Shown here: in pieces, positions 10,554 to 24,803 of the stretch
Position numbering within the stretch: position 1 is the stretch's first letter
Layout of the letters: each line of letters begins with the position of its first letter
The notes under the pieces: generated by a model
Databases searched by the model: none
What the model saw: the letters and a program-made list of their open reading frames with translations, nothing else
Told to the model about the DNA's origin: nothing
Translations under genes and position numbers: made by a program
Assembly (NCBI GenBank): GCA_025094145.1
Contig: JALLLS010000103.1
Location: forward strand, 1 to 64,000
Reading direction: 5' to 3'
Length of the DNA stretch: 64,000 bases
DNA from: Spinellus fusiger
Taxonomy: Eukaryota; Mucoromycota; Mucoromycetes; Mucorales; Phycomycetaceae

Positions 10554-10867
10554 AAATTGCGAAAATAATAATACATACTTGCCGTATGCTTTCAATCCTT
10601 TCTCATAAATACATTAGTAAAAAAAAAGAATTAAACTCTTTATTCTTACTGTTTGGTCGTAATAGATCTTTATTGGTAATAGGTGTATGAACAATACTTT
10701 GAAATGAACACTCGTTTATCAAAGAGACCAATGTATATGTAATATATATATATATATAAAGAGAGAGAAAAATAAATATAATAATAACGTATTGAGTCAA
10801 TGCCCATACATTCTACCCCTGCCTTTGTTTGTATTTCTATTCACAGTGATTAGTATCTATTCTTTCT

Positions 10868-13800
10868 TTACCTGAAGCATACAAACAGGTTTCTATCTAT
10901 ATTTCTCTTCATTTTACTTACATCTTCACTTTGAAGTCTTCGAGTAGGATCAATTGTATTCCTTAATCCTACTAAAATACTTTGAAATGCCCCAGTGAGA
11001 CCTATCATTGGCCTTAGCACTGCTACAGGAACAGCCTTAATAACAGCCTTGGCCGAAGTTCCTTGACTCTCCAGCCCACGTTCTCTAATCTCTGTAGGAA
11101 CTGCAAATATAGTTTGTGCAGCGGATCCAATGTTTTTGCTTAGACGCTGGTATGCATACTGGAATCCTTGTGAGAGATCATTGGGCTGTTCAGCAAATTT
11201 GCTGACTGCTGATAAGTCAGACTCATGCTCATCGTCACTTTCTCCTTGTTGGTAACTGTCTGTGGTGTATCCAATGGTAGTATAGACAAAAGCACCTGTG
11301 CCCACAGAAGCACTTTCCGTACCACTTGTGTAGCCGCCTGAGTGATGAGGTGTTGAAAAAGAAGAGGAGGAAGAGGAAGAGGAGAAGAATCCATCGGCAT
11401 GCTCAAGGATCACTTGAGTACCTGATGCAAAGCGAGCACTAATATTGATGGCCTCAATAGCAGTTGCTCTTGCAAAAGACTGAGTGCCTTTTTGGATACC
11501 TTTATCAAACGAAATAGAAAGAATTATAATATGATAAACATGATAATAGTAATAATAATAATATCGATAATTAAAGGTGTATGGACCATCTATATTTTAC
11601 CTTTAATGATTCTTCCATCTTTACGGTACTGCTGTATAGGTAATAAAACAAGATCTGCTACACCACTGCTTAAATTAACAATCGAGCGAATAGGTGCAAC
11701 ACCAGAGACCATGCTAGGTACTTGTGTATTCTTGATGTGGGGAAGCCATTCTTGACCAAGCCTTTCTAAAAGACGTTCAATACCAGCAATTCCTGTAAGT
11801 TTAACGTGGTTCAATGCTATTTCTGCACCATCCAGATGGAATAAATTAATAAGCTCAGCCAGTTGACCTTCCTTGATATTGTTGTAGCTAATGTACTTTG
11901 GTTTGTAATCCACCTTGAGTACAATAGGACAGATTTCCACATGTTCTATTGTAGGCATAAGATATACAGTGCTATCGACCACGTATTAAACTAACTTGTT
12001 TACTTACGAAAGAAAAGAGGCGATTCATCCTCCTCATCCTCCTCACCCTCCTTATTCTCCTTATCCATAGCATCCTTCTCTTTGTTGTCTTTACTGGCAG
12101 AAGCTCGTGATATGGTATCATTTGTAAAAGATGTGGATCTTAACTTCATCTTGTCAAAGGTAAAGTAACTGACCAGAAAATCCAAAGCATCTTGATCTAC
12201 ATAAAGGCGAATAGGCAATAGCTCCACCTTGAATCGGAACTCTTGGGTTGGATCCTGGGGAACAGGTCTTACCCCTGTCAATTCAATATCAATCATGGAA
12301 GAACCCTTTTCTCGTGGTGTAGATGAAGCATCAGGTCTCATATAGCCCAAGAACTTCTTCCATGAAGATGTCTTGATATTGTCAATCATCTCCAAATCCC
12401 GTAAAGTTAATTTGAGATGCAACCCTGTTTGTTCAGAGTGAGGCATTACATCTAGGGCTACAGAAAGACCTTCAAAACTTATTTCAATTTTAGGAGTACG
12501 TGAGCGTCGCTTGCGTCGATGATGTGCGTTTGTACGGGATTTTGTGTGTCTTATGTCTGCATCCGACTGGGGAGACTCATTCTTAAAATATTCATAATTG
12601 AGAGAGGTAGCAAATGTGTTTTCATCTAGAAACCCTGGTTCAGGAGGACCTTGAGAAACACTGTAATCAGACACTGAATAAGATGGCGAGTTGGAAGGAA
12701 GTGGGAAGTATTCGGTAGGAGAAACACCCAAGGCAGATTCGGTAGTAGGCATAGACAATCCTCCTTCGTTTGACATTGGGCTTGAAGAAAAAGCCATAGG
12801 GTGTGAGTTTGGATGAGTTGTTGGTTTGTAATCGTCAATGTCTGATCGCATGTAGGCCCAATCATAGCCATCGTATAATTTCCATAGAATATCGAAATCA
12901 TCAACACGAATCGACATAATTGCCTGTGCTAAATTCAACATGGATTTTTTGGCTTCTGCTTTTTTATCAACATCAAAGAACCCTTCTACAATTTCCAGTT
13001 CATCTTCATCTGTAATGAGTACTCTGATAATATCTTCTGCTTTTCTTTTACTTCCGTATTTACGCTGTGGTTTTTGGGGACCCCGATCAAGAAAGCTGCT
13101 AGTGTACGGAGAAGACAGTGAAGAGGTAGGGCGGATCTTGGGTTGTCCAGAGTAGTAGCCTTCAACATAGCTTAGATCTGAAGCTGACGATTCCTTATCT
13201 TTTGTAAGTTCATTGCTTTTGTTTTTTCCTGAAAATCTACGGAAGGCATCCTCATCTAGACTAGATAGCATGTTCTCTTTCTGAGTACTAAGAGAGACAT
13301 GGGACCTCCGCCTTGATTTTCTTTTGTCGGTCTTCTTTTTCTGTGGCGGCTGAACAGTAGTAATATCGCCTTGATTAGCAATGTACGTTAAAAGGTTAAC
13401 AAGTGATTGGAATGAGTCTGCAGATCCTTCAACAGTCAATGTACTGTTGAGTACAGCAATTTCAGTAGCAGGCACTGGCATCAGTGGGTCTAGTTTGATT
13501 TTTACTCTTGTTTCCAAATGGTGCACCATTAGCACAGGCACCAGTCCAACAGTCATCCAGTAACGGCGTGGATTCGTGGCTTTATTTTCTAATTGTTCAA
13601 GAATGATTTCAGCTTTTTTTTCATTGAGTTCACTGGCATCATCAATCAGGAACACATCAAGGGTTTGGATATAGGTCTTGATATCAATCAAAGGTTGTCC
13701 TGCTAAAATGTCCGTGATCACCTAGAGATCAATAGCATAAGAGATAGAGGCTATAAGGAGGTTTCTTTTCTAGACAACGGATTACCTGAAAATCATCAAT

Positions 13801-16800
13801 AACAATAACACTTCGTGATGGTGTATTTAATGGCTTATAATCAATTGAGGTGTCAAGTACATGCACATAGACTTTTATATACTGTGTAGGAGGATCAATA
13901 TAGACCATCTAATAAATACATGGATCGATATTTAGTTATATTAATAGCCTTTCTTTTCATCCCATGCTAATGGATGAAGACATACCTCCTCGGGTACTTT
14001 TTGAAACTGCATTAAATTCTCCATAAAAGTCAAATCCGAGCTAAACTTATGGCACAAATTACAAATAACAACGCTTGTTACTTTATCCTGCTTATTAATT
14101 TCTGGGAAAGTAGTTAATCTAGAAAAGAGAGAAATCATAGCAGTGTTTCTTGTTGCCTGATGTTCATAGTTAATAATTGTATAGATAGATAAATTATTTG
14201 TTAAATGAAATCATAGATATTTGTTAAACGTACATTGAGGGTCTTTGGGATTGTCTTGTACACTATGGAGATTGTGTTCATTGGATCGGATATATCATCC
14301 AGTGCTATTTCATCAATATCCAATGTCGTGATATTCTCATTCTAAACCAGCATCAGAATCTATCATGTTTAAATCAAATCTTCTGCTTACTGTGTTCAAA
14401 TGCTTCATGACAGCAAAGTATCTGAATTCAGTAAGCCGTGCCTGATATTTACCAGGAGGACCCTTCTCGGGTGTATAGGAGAGATCCCACAGTGCTAGAT
14501 ATCAAATATAAGTGTCTTTCTCTTTCTTGTTTTATATAAATACCATCACTAATAAAGGCTACCAAAGCAAATAGACTGGAAGCAGGAGCAGCATTGACAA
14601 ATCCTAGACGCTCATGGCTTTGACTCAACACACTTGATGATAGAACAGAGTGACTACGCCCATCACTATACATTCTATAATCTGAGTTGCCTAGAATGTC
14701 ATGAATAGAGCTCTCTATGGACATTGGATAGGGTGAATCGATATTATGGCTGTCTGATAAAAAGGCAGTAAAGTGAGGCTGCCATAATAACAGATCATTC
14801 TGAAGTACTTGCACTGTATCCCAAACGGACTTTGTAAGATTCATGCGTGTTACCGGAAAGTGGCAGTTCAGGACAATAAGCTATTCACAATGGATGGTAA
14901 GCTTATTTTGTCTGCTACAGACACTTTCTTTCTCATGTTTTTGTTTTTTGTTTGTTTGTTTTTTATAAATATCGGACTGTATTTCATCAATTTGACTACT
15001 TACAGCAGTTTCTACTGTGCGTTGTTTGAACATCATGGCAGACTCTGACTGATCTTCCATAGGAACATGTAGCTTTTGTTCTCCATTAAAAGACTCATTG
15101 CGACTCAAATGATCGAATAAATTAGAAGGAATATCAGAACCAGCGCCAAAGTAGCCAGGACGAGCAGAGGCAGGCGTTGGATAGAGATCAGAAGAACGAA
15201 CGGTAATCTCAAAAGTAGGAGATTGTGCAGCAAAGGGTTGATCACTTCTTGTTCCTAGCATACTCAGTGTTGTATTGGCAGTAAAGAAGCATTGGGCTAG
15301 GGCATCTATTCAAAATAACATTAAAATTAAACCATTCTATGTATATATAAAAAGACATGAATATTTCTTTTCTTTTCTTTTCTTACCTTTTGACTGGGTT
15401 ACATAGATATGAACAGAGTTCACTTCTACACTGATTTTAGTAGGCTGGTTTACTGTGGAGCTATCAATAGAAGGTCCTTGTTGAGGTGCGTAGGCATTGG
15501 GAGATGTGCCTTTCTGTCTAGGGGAAGATCCTTTGTTTTCTGCCTCATCATTCTTCCAAAACCCAACAATACGTCTAATATCCACACTGAGTAGCTCGGC
15601 ATGTAGCTTATCATTGGATTCATCGCGTGTGCTTGAATGACTCATATCAGGTACATGAAGCAACAGTCGAATAAATGCAAACTTAACACGGACGCTTTTA
15701 TACTGTTGGCAGTCAGTAGAGTATTGATCCAAATCATCATAAATACGTTGACCATACGAGCCATCGGATGTACTACCAGTATTTATAAGTCTCTCTTTCT
15801 TTCTCCAGTCGAAAAGATAATAAACAATGCACTTACTTCATGTCTTTTGGATGAGTTGCATCCTTATTTTGTCTTGTTAAGTTGACAAGTGCATAGACAT
15901 AGTCCTCCATTCGATCTGCTATTCGTGGATCCAATGATATTCTCATGGGCTGTAGATCAATACTTGTATCCTCATTATACGAGACAGCTATCCATAGTAG
16001 TGAGAATAAGCATAGAGTAAATACAGTGAGTCAACAATGACACCTCTTCCATGTTGAATTTACCATCAATAAACCTATTCACTTGATGGTACTTGCTCTT
16101 CTCAATACGTAATCGAATAACACCTATCTTATCCACAGTTGTGTTCACTTTTGTATGATTCAATGAAGGGAACTCGGGTGCATTATCATACTCGTGAGGC
16201 ATAGAAGGATCAAACATTATTATCTTGCTATAGCTATCATACAGACTATCTGACAAGACATTAGATGTATTCATGGAGGGTGTTCCAGAAGGCTTCTTGA
16301 TCCATTCTTCCAACAACAGCTGAATAATACGAAGATCAATGGTAGAGGAAATCAACATGGGTGAACTTGTAGAAGAACCCGGTTGGAAACGTGGATTACT
16401 TTGTGTTCTCTGTTGAATCCGGGTCTCTTTAGAATCATCGGGGAATTGCTGAAGACGCATGACAATTTGCTCCACTGTCAGTTTAAGATGCCCAATGTCT
16501 TTTAGACACTCCGAGTCAGGTAATTGCCAGGATACATTTGACATGGAGTCTTGGTACATAGCAAACACTTCCACTAGACTAATTTGCAGTTTGACTTTTA
16601 AGCGAGGAGTTGAGCTCTGACGTCCAGGGGCAGTCCGTGGGGTTGGTAGAGAGGAGAGAGGGGGAGCAAGAGAAGTATCTAGGTCTTTTAATATATATGA
16701 TTCTGCTGTGGATCGTTGTGTGAAGTCATGTTCTTTCTTTTCATCTGTTCTCTGGCCTTTGCTGGTATTATCGGAAGGACTTGCCATCTCCTGCATGACT

Positions 16801-18132
16801 TCAAGTAAAAAGGCAGTTTGTTGGGGTGTGATGACAGCGCGTATATGAGTGACAAACATATCGAGCTGTTTGATAGCAGACATATCTGTGCTGTTGGCAT
16901 GATGGCCATCAAATGGATACGATGGATGCAGTTTTATTCTTAACCAATTGTCTTTTTCCATGGTACTGAATAGGAGTCTTTCATAGGCCTTTGGATAAAC
17001 AAAAGATCCAAGTCGAGGATAGGCGCGTGGTGTGATGGAGCCACTCATATAGGAGCGAGTGGTGGTGTGGAATAGAATGGAATCGCCCTGCTCTACTTCA
17101 TAGAATTCTGTGCGTGATAGATCCTGCTCTGTCATAAGGGTTGTTTCGCTTTGACTTGGTACTGCCTGTACTGGTATAGCATTGGATCTTATATGTAGTG
17201 TGGGTGATGTGACATTGATGATTTTGATTGTTTCGTCAGCAACAGGAGGAAGAAGAATGCTGGATTCTGCCATGGTACGAGCAGGCAGTGGTTGGTTTGG
17301 TTGGTCACTGATGAACTCTGGTGTCTCATCAAAGTAAGAGATTCTTTCAATAGCAAGGTCAATAAAGTATTCTCGTGGAGTTGTGTCGCGATCACATGCA
17401 AGGGGAATCGAGGATGTATGGGCCACCCGTACCAAGATGTCGACGATTTCTATCTTGACCTTGGCCAACATTTTGTCAATGACTCTTGTCAGCACCTGAA
17501 GCCCTTCAATCCCTGCTTCTGGTGGGTCTGGCCCATTAGCATTGTTATGAAGAGAGTATTGAATTGATTCATGCAATGCCTGGTTTTGGTCTGGTTCTAT
17601 CTCCGTCCTAAGGAAATCATCTGCAAAGTGCAATGAAGAAGACATGATCACTTCCTCCTCTCTTGTCGTGTCTCCCTTTTCTGATGTCTATTTTAGTTGA
17701 ATCCACGACAAGCAGCACTTACGCTTCTTTGGCTTATCCTTGGTGGGTCTTAGTGTCAAATGCAGGCCTTGGATTCTTAGTGCAATATCGCCGCTCCAAA
17801 AGTTGGCCCATGGTAACGAGGCACTTATGCTTGCTACCTTTCCAGATTCCAACACAAATGGTGTGTCGATGAGGCATTCATTCAGAGTCTTTGTCATATG
17901 TTTAGTCCAGTTTCTTGTCTTGTGAGAAAGAACCTACTTGTAGATTGAGATCAAGATCACGCAATTCCACTGATCCATTAACAAGCTCAATGTCAAAATT
18001 CTCGAGATCCAGCTCGTTTGCTAAGAATTGTCCAATAGCTTTGCGCAAAAGAAACTTGTACAGTCTCTTCTGTATGTTAGTGGGGAGCATAAAGTTGGTC
18101 CAACCCGAAGACAGAAACTGCCAGGCTTTCAT
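10868..18132 (-). CDS. atg2: autophagy-related lipid-transfer protein ATG2
   Basis: Fourteen exons join in frame to 2122 residues: 18132-17938, 17888-17723, 17680-16064, 15987-15837, 15790-15387, 15305-15004, 14880-14544, 14494-14391, 14341-14234, 14156-13986, 13908-13786, 13721-12008, 11945-11601 and 11499-10868. The N-terminus (IQKRLYKFLLRKAIGQFL, then VNGSVELRDLDLNL) is the chorein-type lipid-transfer entry. The exon 12/13 junction gives SPLFFQHVEICPIVLKVDYK, followed by GVADLVLLPI and YRKDGRIIKG, the conserved C-terminal ATG2 block; the C-terminal tail is amphipathic. ATG2 forms a bridge-like channel that moves phospholipids from the ER to the growing phagophore together with ATG18 and ATG9. 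The length fits fungal ATG2 on the long side. Serine-rich and acidic linkers (12000-12150, 13000-13330) look disordered. No defect was seen. Confidence 0.93.
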
Positions 18133-19849
18133 TGTGTGAGGCTAGACTACTGAGGCTAAGGTGGTAGTTGCTGTGGTTGCTGTGGTGGTGATTGCACGTA
18201 AGTGAATGGAAAAGAAGTGAATGAGGGAAAAAGAAAAAGGTGGTGTGAATAACAAAAGAAAAGACAGCAAAAATAAGAAGAGTAAGAAAAGAGTGAAAAT
18301 AAAATAAAAAAGGGTGTATGTGAGTGTGTGTAAGTGTGTGCGTGTTTTTTTTTTTTAATTCTAGAATAGCAGGTGAGCTGTTCCGGTGACTGGTAAGGAT
18401 TTTCTCTCTTTTTTTTCTTCTCTTTTTGTTTTTGCTCCTGAAGTTGGAGAAACACTTCAATGGTAAGGATAAGGGTGTACATAGCACTGTCACTGTTCAC
18501 ACTCTTGGTGCTTGTTTGATTTGAAAGACCGATTAGAGGAGGTGGAGGAGTCTCTCTCTCTCTCTCTGTGTCGTTCAGCTGACTCGACTTCCGCAGTAGT
18601 GTCACAGGGAAAGGGTCTTATCTTTATGCAGGTGTTGATACTGAGAGATCTATTCTATTCCGTATTGATGAAATAAAACAGAAAAGAGAAATAAAACAGA
18701 TGTACTCTTTTTCATAAGCAAAGAAGATGGGTATACTATTGAAGTAGGAGATGAATAGATGTGTGTGGGCAAAAGTATATCCGAGAGACATAGTACACAC
18801 TATGGGACTCCCATGGGAATTGAGTCTATTGATACTAATGTATGAATCTTATTGTATGGAGAAGATGAGGGTATGTAGTACATTTTCATTCTCAAGTATA
18901 AACACTTTCCATGAATAGACTATACATTGTTATGACTCTTTATAGAGAAAGCACTCTATTCTACCCCATCCTTGGTAGTGTTGTGTGCATAGAAAAGAAA
19001 CAATAAAGGAGCTGATGGAAGCTTCGTTGTTAATGTTTTGCCTGGCACACTATAGGATCCTATGTATTATCATTGCTATCCATGGTGAGCAATAGGACCT
19101 TTATAGTTAATCCATGCATTCATACAGTATGTACATACATTCTCTTATTGAATCTCCTATAGGTTACTATTGCAGAGAAGCTTATCATTTTATTTGTATT
19201 TCTCTCTTAACAAGGAATAAAATGATGGTTAAATAACGAAAGCCCACATTTGTATTATTCAACTGCAATAGTCTCTCTATCTTTTTTGTTTGTGATTATT
19301 ATGGCAGGTAGAATATACTTTATTTGTCTTTTTCCTTCATGCTCCATCTCTCTGGATTGTAAAATAATAGAGTATTTGATAAATAGTAACGAAACTACTG
19401 CTGAATGACACTATTTATAAACAGATAGTCTATACCTTTGTCATTGAGTGTAATGTTTACATATTGGATAAATAAAAGAGTATGAAATCCATTTGAACTT
19501 CAATCAACATTACACACTACAGGCGTATTCCTTGATAGAACAAGTGGGATTCAATAGAGCCTATGTTCTTTTTATTTATCCTGTGAATGATTAGTCTCAG
19601 ATATAGCAAAATGAAAAGATTGTAAACGCCGTTTCTTCCCAAGACACTAAAACAAGACGGGACGTTAACTGATCAAATAGTATAATCTAAAAAGAATAGA
19701 GCCACTGCAATAGAAGAGGAAGGATTAGACATTATAGGATGATGAGATTGATATCATGTATAACCTCGTCTATGGTTTATTATAGCACTGCCTTTATAAA
19801 ACACATCACTCTCTTACTTTGCTGATTTGGACATGGTTAAGTTATTCTC
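18133..19849. other. intergenic region upstream of atg2
   Basis: The part nearest atg2 (18140-18600) is its likely promoter and leader, with purine-rich and GT-rich tracts and a (TC)n run near 18550. From about 18660 to 19849 I see only AT-rich sequence with no supported gene. Confidence 0.5.
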
Positions 19850-21719
19850 TACATACCCAAAGATTTTTCTGGCTTTTAGGCGGTGATATCTCCTTCCTTT
19901 TACGTCTAAAAAATTATTGCCTTTTATGAAACTGTGTCTAAAATCAAAAGGTTTGCAAATATCTAAATAATTGTTTCCTTTTGTAGATACCTCAATATCA
20001 AATTGTATTATCAATGGAATATATTGTTTATAAATAAAATTATTGATGGATAAAATTGTTTATTGTAATAATATAGCTAATAATACTGTAGCTAATAACA
20101 TACTATTACTATAGCCACTGCTGTTCTAGGTGTATTCTTTCATAGCAACAGAATATACACCCTAAAAGCCTTGTGCTTTATCCTTGGAAGATAGATAACT
20201 ATGCTCAGTAGTATACCCTAGACAGCCTAGACACCTTAGACAGTATAGAAGGAAGAAGACCACCTTGGACTGACTTGAGAAAGAGTCTTTACTTATCTAA
20301 TAACAGAAGAGTGTATTAGTAATAATTCAATCAAGAGAGATAGTATGCTTACCTTGTACTTCATACTTGTCATAAGAATATTAATCCATATATAATCTAT
20401 TAGAAGAGTCATTACAATGTCTTGTGGAATACAATGAGCTCAAGCCCAGGTGAAGACACTGCTTACCTTTTTATCACTAGAATAGTCCTTGGTAGTGTCT
20501 ATCATCTCCTTCTATTGTTTCTCTTTGTTAATAATAGTATATTACCTTGCTCAGTTATGCTCATCTTGACGAGTACTTGAGTGTTATACTGTAGGCTTAT
20601 GGATAGCACATTATGTTAAACAATAGATACAGTGATTGAGTTGTAATGTCAGGTCTACTTCCTTTTATCCAACTTTATAGTGTTTAATTACACAGTCCAT
20701 AGTCAATGCTAAGACAGACAGACAGTGAGAAGGTTCTTTTCAAACACATTAGCCAACCAAAGAAATATTATGCCTTTATTGTTCATGTATTTCCCTTTAT
20801 ATCCCAAAAATATTCTGTTGCTATGTGACAAGAGACACACAGGACCTCGTTAGGCTGGCTACTCACACAGAAATTGACAGAAAAGAGAAGGGTATGGAGT
20901 AACAGAAAGAAAACTAATGGTTGTAATAATTATGGCACCCTATGGGAATACAGAAAGAAAACAAGTCGAGAACAAGAAATAGCCAGTTGCTCAAGTCCTT
21001 AAAGCCTATCTTGTTTATACTCTAGGAATCTGCTCAGATCAAAGTCTATTTTATTAAGAATGTAGACAATTACACTTTTTATATTAGTTTAGCATTTCTT
21101 TTACTATGAATTTGATTATTTTGCTATTCTCAATTAATAGCTATGGCTTTCATAGAACATCCAAGCAGACTGGGAAGGGCAACTGTCCTATCCTACAGTG
21201 TGTATAATCTTGGTCCTGTATTTCAAGTCCATAGAATTCAATAAAGTGATTTTATTGTAAATAAAGTTTATCTCTTCCCTTAAAACATACATAGAACAAG
21301 AGGAGGAAATCCATCTCTGAATTCACTGAGATGTTATTATCGTATAACTGTGATCCTTATAGCTTAAAGAGATATGTATGTAAGTAGCCTCAAAGTCTAT
21401 ACTATGTAACTTTGTAAAATATATCTTTTATTCTGTAATAAAGAGCACTGTGGTTATCAACAGGACCACTAGAGAGATGGATCTGTAGTAGTTTGGTCTC
21501 TAGAAGGGACAAAGAAATAGAGTATTAGTACAAAGGCTGCTCTAAGGAAATCAAAGAGGGTACATGAACAGGAACACAACACACGACTTGATCACAACTG
21601 GTAACTAGGCAACTGTTCTTTAAGGAATTCTTTTTCTTTCTAGAATGTTGTTGTAGTCTGCATTACTTTGGTAGTTATGATTAAGCAATTGACTTGTGAA
21701 ATTTAGTTTTGTTCTCAAG

Positions 21720-21854
21720 ATCTGCCACACTTATAAGACAAATATCCTCACTGAGGTATTAGTGAATTTCAACACTATCCACGCTTGCCAAAGTTGCGGA
21801 ATTGTTTAGAACAGAGATATGAATGCATCAAAGGGTATCTATACAGTCACATAA
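21720..21854 (+). pseudogene. Fanzor last-exon remnant (copy B)
   Basis: After CTCAAG the frame reads ICHTYKTN, then ACQSCGIV, an in-frame TAG, NRDMNASKGIY and a TAA. It aligns codon for codon with the last exon of copies A and C. The upstream catalytic region has been deleted, so this is only a fossil. Confidence 0.6.
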
Positions 21855-21878
21855 GAATAGATATTCTTTGATGCATTC
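21821..21878 (+). repeat. short-loop inverted repeat at the Fanzor 3' end (element B)
   Basis: Arms 21821-21842 and 21857-21878 pair with about two mismatches over a 14-nt loop. This is the same hairpin as in element A with a much smaller loop, so the stem has outlasted the coding sequence between its arms. Confidence 0.5.
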
Positions 21879-22070
21879 ATATTATATATCGCCACATCGA
21901 AAGTGGTTTCCTATGGGATTCAGATATTTACAGGTAAATTATAATGATATTTGTTTAAAAACTAACATGAATACATTTCACTTTTTTTGCTCCTTTTCAA
22001 ATCTATGTCATTCTTAAACAATTGTATTTCGACTATTTCCTTTTATATCCTAAAGACCTCCTGGTGTGTA

Positions 22071-22690
22071 ATAAAGTCCCTCTACTACTATAGGTCTATA
22101 GTTATTGGATGATAAAGAAGGAAAAAGAAAGAGATAGACTGAGTGTTTATTATGAGGATGTGATGATAAAATAATAGAGTGGTGATGAGTCTAAACAGTC
22201 CCTGAGATCCACATTAGAATATGTCACTAGACATATTTCTTTATTGTATTTACCAGTGAGTAATTATAGCATTCTACTTTATAAGAATAGACGTGTAAAC
22301 CTCACACAGATGGATATACAAATATTGGTATTAATATAAATATAAATATACATATACATATACATATAATGCAAATGATAAAGACTCCCCTTGTTTTTTT
22401 TTTAATTCTATTTCTAAATACTCTCTCTTTCATAGAGTCTACCTGACTATTTAGTGTCTATTTCTTGATATGATTGGCTGGAATGCTTTCTTTCCTTTTC
22501 CTTTGGCTGCATTTGACCCACAGTGCATTTATTTGTATAACTAAATTCTTAACCCACCCTCCCTGTGACAAGATCTGTGACTCTCTTTCTACACCTTGAA
22601 TTTTTAATTGATTTCACTATCCTTGTCCGTATTCCCTCCTTAGTGGATAGGTATTTGACTGTCCGAGAGCGACCTGTAGTGACAAATAGC
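22071..22690. other. spacer and probable leader of the DUF3020-like gene
   Basis: It contains an ATAAATATAAATATACATATACAT run near 22340-22370 and a T9 tract near 22397. The open frame continues upstream of 22691 to about 22565 but without an ATG, so it is treated as leader. Confidence 0.45.
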
Positions 22691-24143
22691 ATGAGCATGG
22701 AGCCAACTGAAGCCTTTTCCAAGGGAGAGACGATTGAAAGAGCCTCAGACACACCCAAGACGCAAGAAACTTCAAGTCGGAACACGACACCCGAGCCAAT
22801 ATCACCTACTCAGGTCCTAGAACAAAGCAGTCCGCCCAACAGTCATCCTGGTCTGCCTACTCCACCATCAGGTTCTACTGCTCTGAATCTTTCTTCTTCT
22901 TTGCCTCAAATTAATGCTGCACAAGCACAAGCTATAGCACAGGCGGCTGCTGCTGCTATGGCTGCTACGGGCACAAACTACCACCAATTGTTTGCTAACT
23001 TTGATCCAACAACACCTGCTGTTACTAGCACTGGATCCAATCCAACGCCCAATGGAAATATACAGACCATGTCCGCACCACAAATAGCCACCGACCTCAT
23101 TAAACGTGAGCTCATTAACCAAAAGGTAAAGAACTCTACTCTTGAAGAGACCGAAAAAAAAGTGTAAAGAGCAGACCAAGAACAGTAAACAATTATGACG
23201 TGACAGGTCAGGGCAGACAACAGAGAGCGTAAGAAGCGGTGGAGAGCCTTGAATGAAGAGAGAAGTAAGTCACATTTTACTCTCTCTCTCTCTCTGTCTT
23301 TCTCTCTATAAAGATATCACTGTACTTATAGCACAAACACTTTCTTATAAATAAGACAAAGACAATGATTTACGCTGCAGAGTCAACAAGAGAGCCAATA
23401 AACTTTTTGGCAAAAATGACATTGAACCCAAGCAGCGTTGGGTAGAAGAAGAGTTCCTTAAGCGACAAGCAAAACGTAAGGAAAAGGAACGACGAAAACA
23501 GATAGTAGATGGTGCTGTGAGTGCACACAGAAGTGAGCCTAGCCATGTCTCGGGTCTCCACTTGTCAGGCGTCACACAACAACAGCAATTAACGCCTCAA
23601 CAGATCCAGACACTGCAAGAGACAAATTATCTGTCGATGCTTTGCAGTAATCTTGGTGCTCTTTCTCCCAACACGGCTGCTAAACTGTTAGGGACCAATG
23701 GTACCACCGCCAAAACACCAGAGAGAACTCAACAGCTGTCTATGCAATTGGTAGAATTCCTTCAACAGCTGCAACAATACCAGCCCCAGCCTTCAGACCA
23801 CCAACAGCAGCAGCAACAGACGCTTGACTCTTCTGATCATATTGTACCTTCTTTATCACAGACAGGATCAGAACCCAATGGACAAGACATGCGACCCGAG
23901 GAGAAATTAGCTGCACTCTTGACCTCATCTATTAATGCAGTAGCAGCAGCAGCAGCAGCAGCGGCAGCAGCAGCAAATGCAAACGCAGTGACAGGTGAAG
24001 AGGATAAGTCTGAGAATGGTCAGATAAAAAAAGAGCAAGGAGATGTTAGTGAACAGCAGATAAATAATGGGCAACCAGGTGTTGATTATCCAATGGATGC
24101 AGTACTGACATTAATGCAGCTTAATGCTGGATGGCGACAATAA
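22691..24143 (+). CDS. DUF3020-like fungal nuclear protein
   Basis: Three exons (22691-23125, 23207-23264, 23356-24143) give 426 residues. The centre, formed only after splicing, reads VRADNRERKKRWRALNEER, then NKDNDLRCRVNKRANKLFG and KQRWVEEEFLKRQAKRKEKERR. This short basic block matches my memory of the fungal DUF3020 domain. It is flanked by Ala-rich, Gln-rich and Ser/Thr/Pro-rich disordered regions (A-runs at residues about 80-90 and near the C-terminus). The composition suggests a transcriptional or chromatin regulator acting in the nucleus, but the specific role is unknown. The start is the first ATG in the frame (MSMEPTEAF). An alanine-codon microsatellite (GCA)n at 23938-23975 may be length-polymorphic. 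Confidence 0.75.
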
Positions 24144-24433
24144 AGCCATAACTTGGCTGTTTCATTCTGCTAAAGAAGAAAAGAAAGAGTTGCTCTTTAT
24201 TTCTCTTTACTATCTCCAATCCCATTTCTATTTTTCTTGTTCTTTACCCTGTTCCATTCATTTCATGTTTTTAGTCTTTTCTTTTCCCTCTCATTGTTTG
24301 CATTTATTCTCCTTTATCTTTTACACTACCAGAAATGACTTTTTTGTTAAAAAGAAAGATACAAAAGAGAATATATTCATATCTTTTTATCTTTAGTGTA
24401 TGGATTGGTGGGAGAGAATGGCTGATCATTGTT

Positions 24434-24498
24434 CGTGTGTGCGTGTGTGCGTGTGTGCGTGTGTGCGTGTGTGCGTGTGTGCGTGTGTGCGTGTGTGT
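24434..24498 (+). repeat. (GTGTGTGC)n microsatellite
   Basis: About eight near-perfect tandem copies of an 8-mer. Confidence 0.9.
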
Positions 24499-24743
24499 TA
24501 TCCATTGCAATTAAAGCACTGTTCTTGCCACTTTCTTATGGATATGTAGTTGAAAATAAAATGCACTTTCACTTTGGCAACTAATAAACTGATATAAGCA
24601 ATACTATATATTCTTGATAATGCTAGAAAGATATAATCGTAATAGAAATCTATGTTTTAGTAGACAAATAAGGGGCATACCTTAACTACTATTGCTAATT
24701 AATATGAATAGATACAATGTAGTATGTCTTTGGTAATCAAAGA

Positions 24744-24803
24744 TAGATAACATCAAATAGATAACATCAAATAGATAATATCAAATAGATAATATCAAAT
24801 AGA
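24744..24803 (+). repeat. tandem array of AGATAACATCAAAT-type units
   Basis: Four to five units of 14 nt with C/T variation at one position (AACATC or AATATC). Confidence 0.8.

Larger units (their letters stand above)
19852..22068 (+). mobile_element. Fanzor element B (internal deletion derivative)
   Basis: The element is bounded by TA at 19850-19851 and 22069-22070. Its left end (CATACCCAAAGATTTTTCTGG, followed by CTTTTAGGCGGTGATATC) is type 2. Its right end, read inward, is CACACCAGGAGGTC then TTTAGGATATAAAAGG (type 1). It is collinear with element C but diverged. It lacks the RuvC exon of C and keeps only the last Fanzor exon and the 3' conserved block. The breakpoint sits on TTTTGTTCTC, which occurs twice, 589 bp apart, in C. 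Confidence 0.7.
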
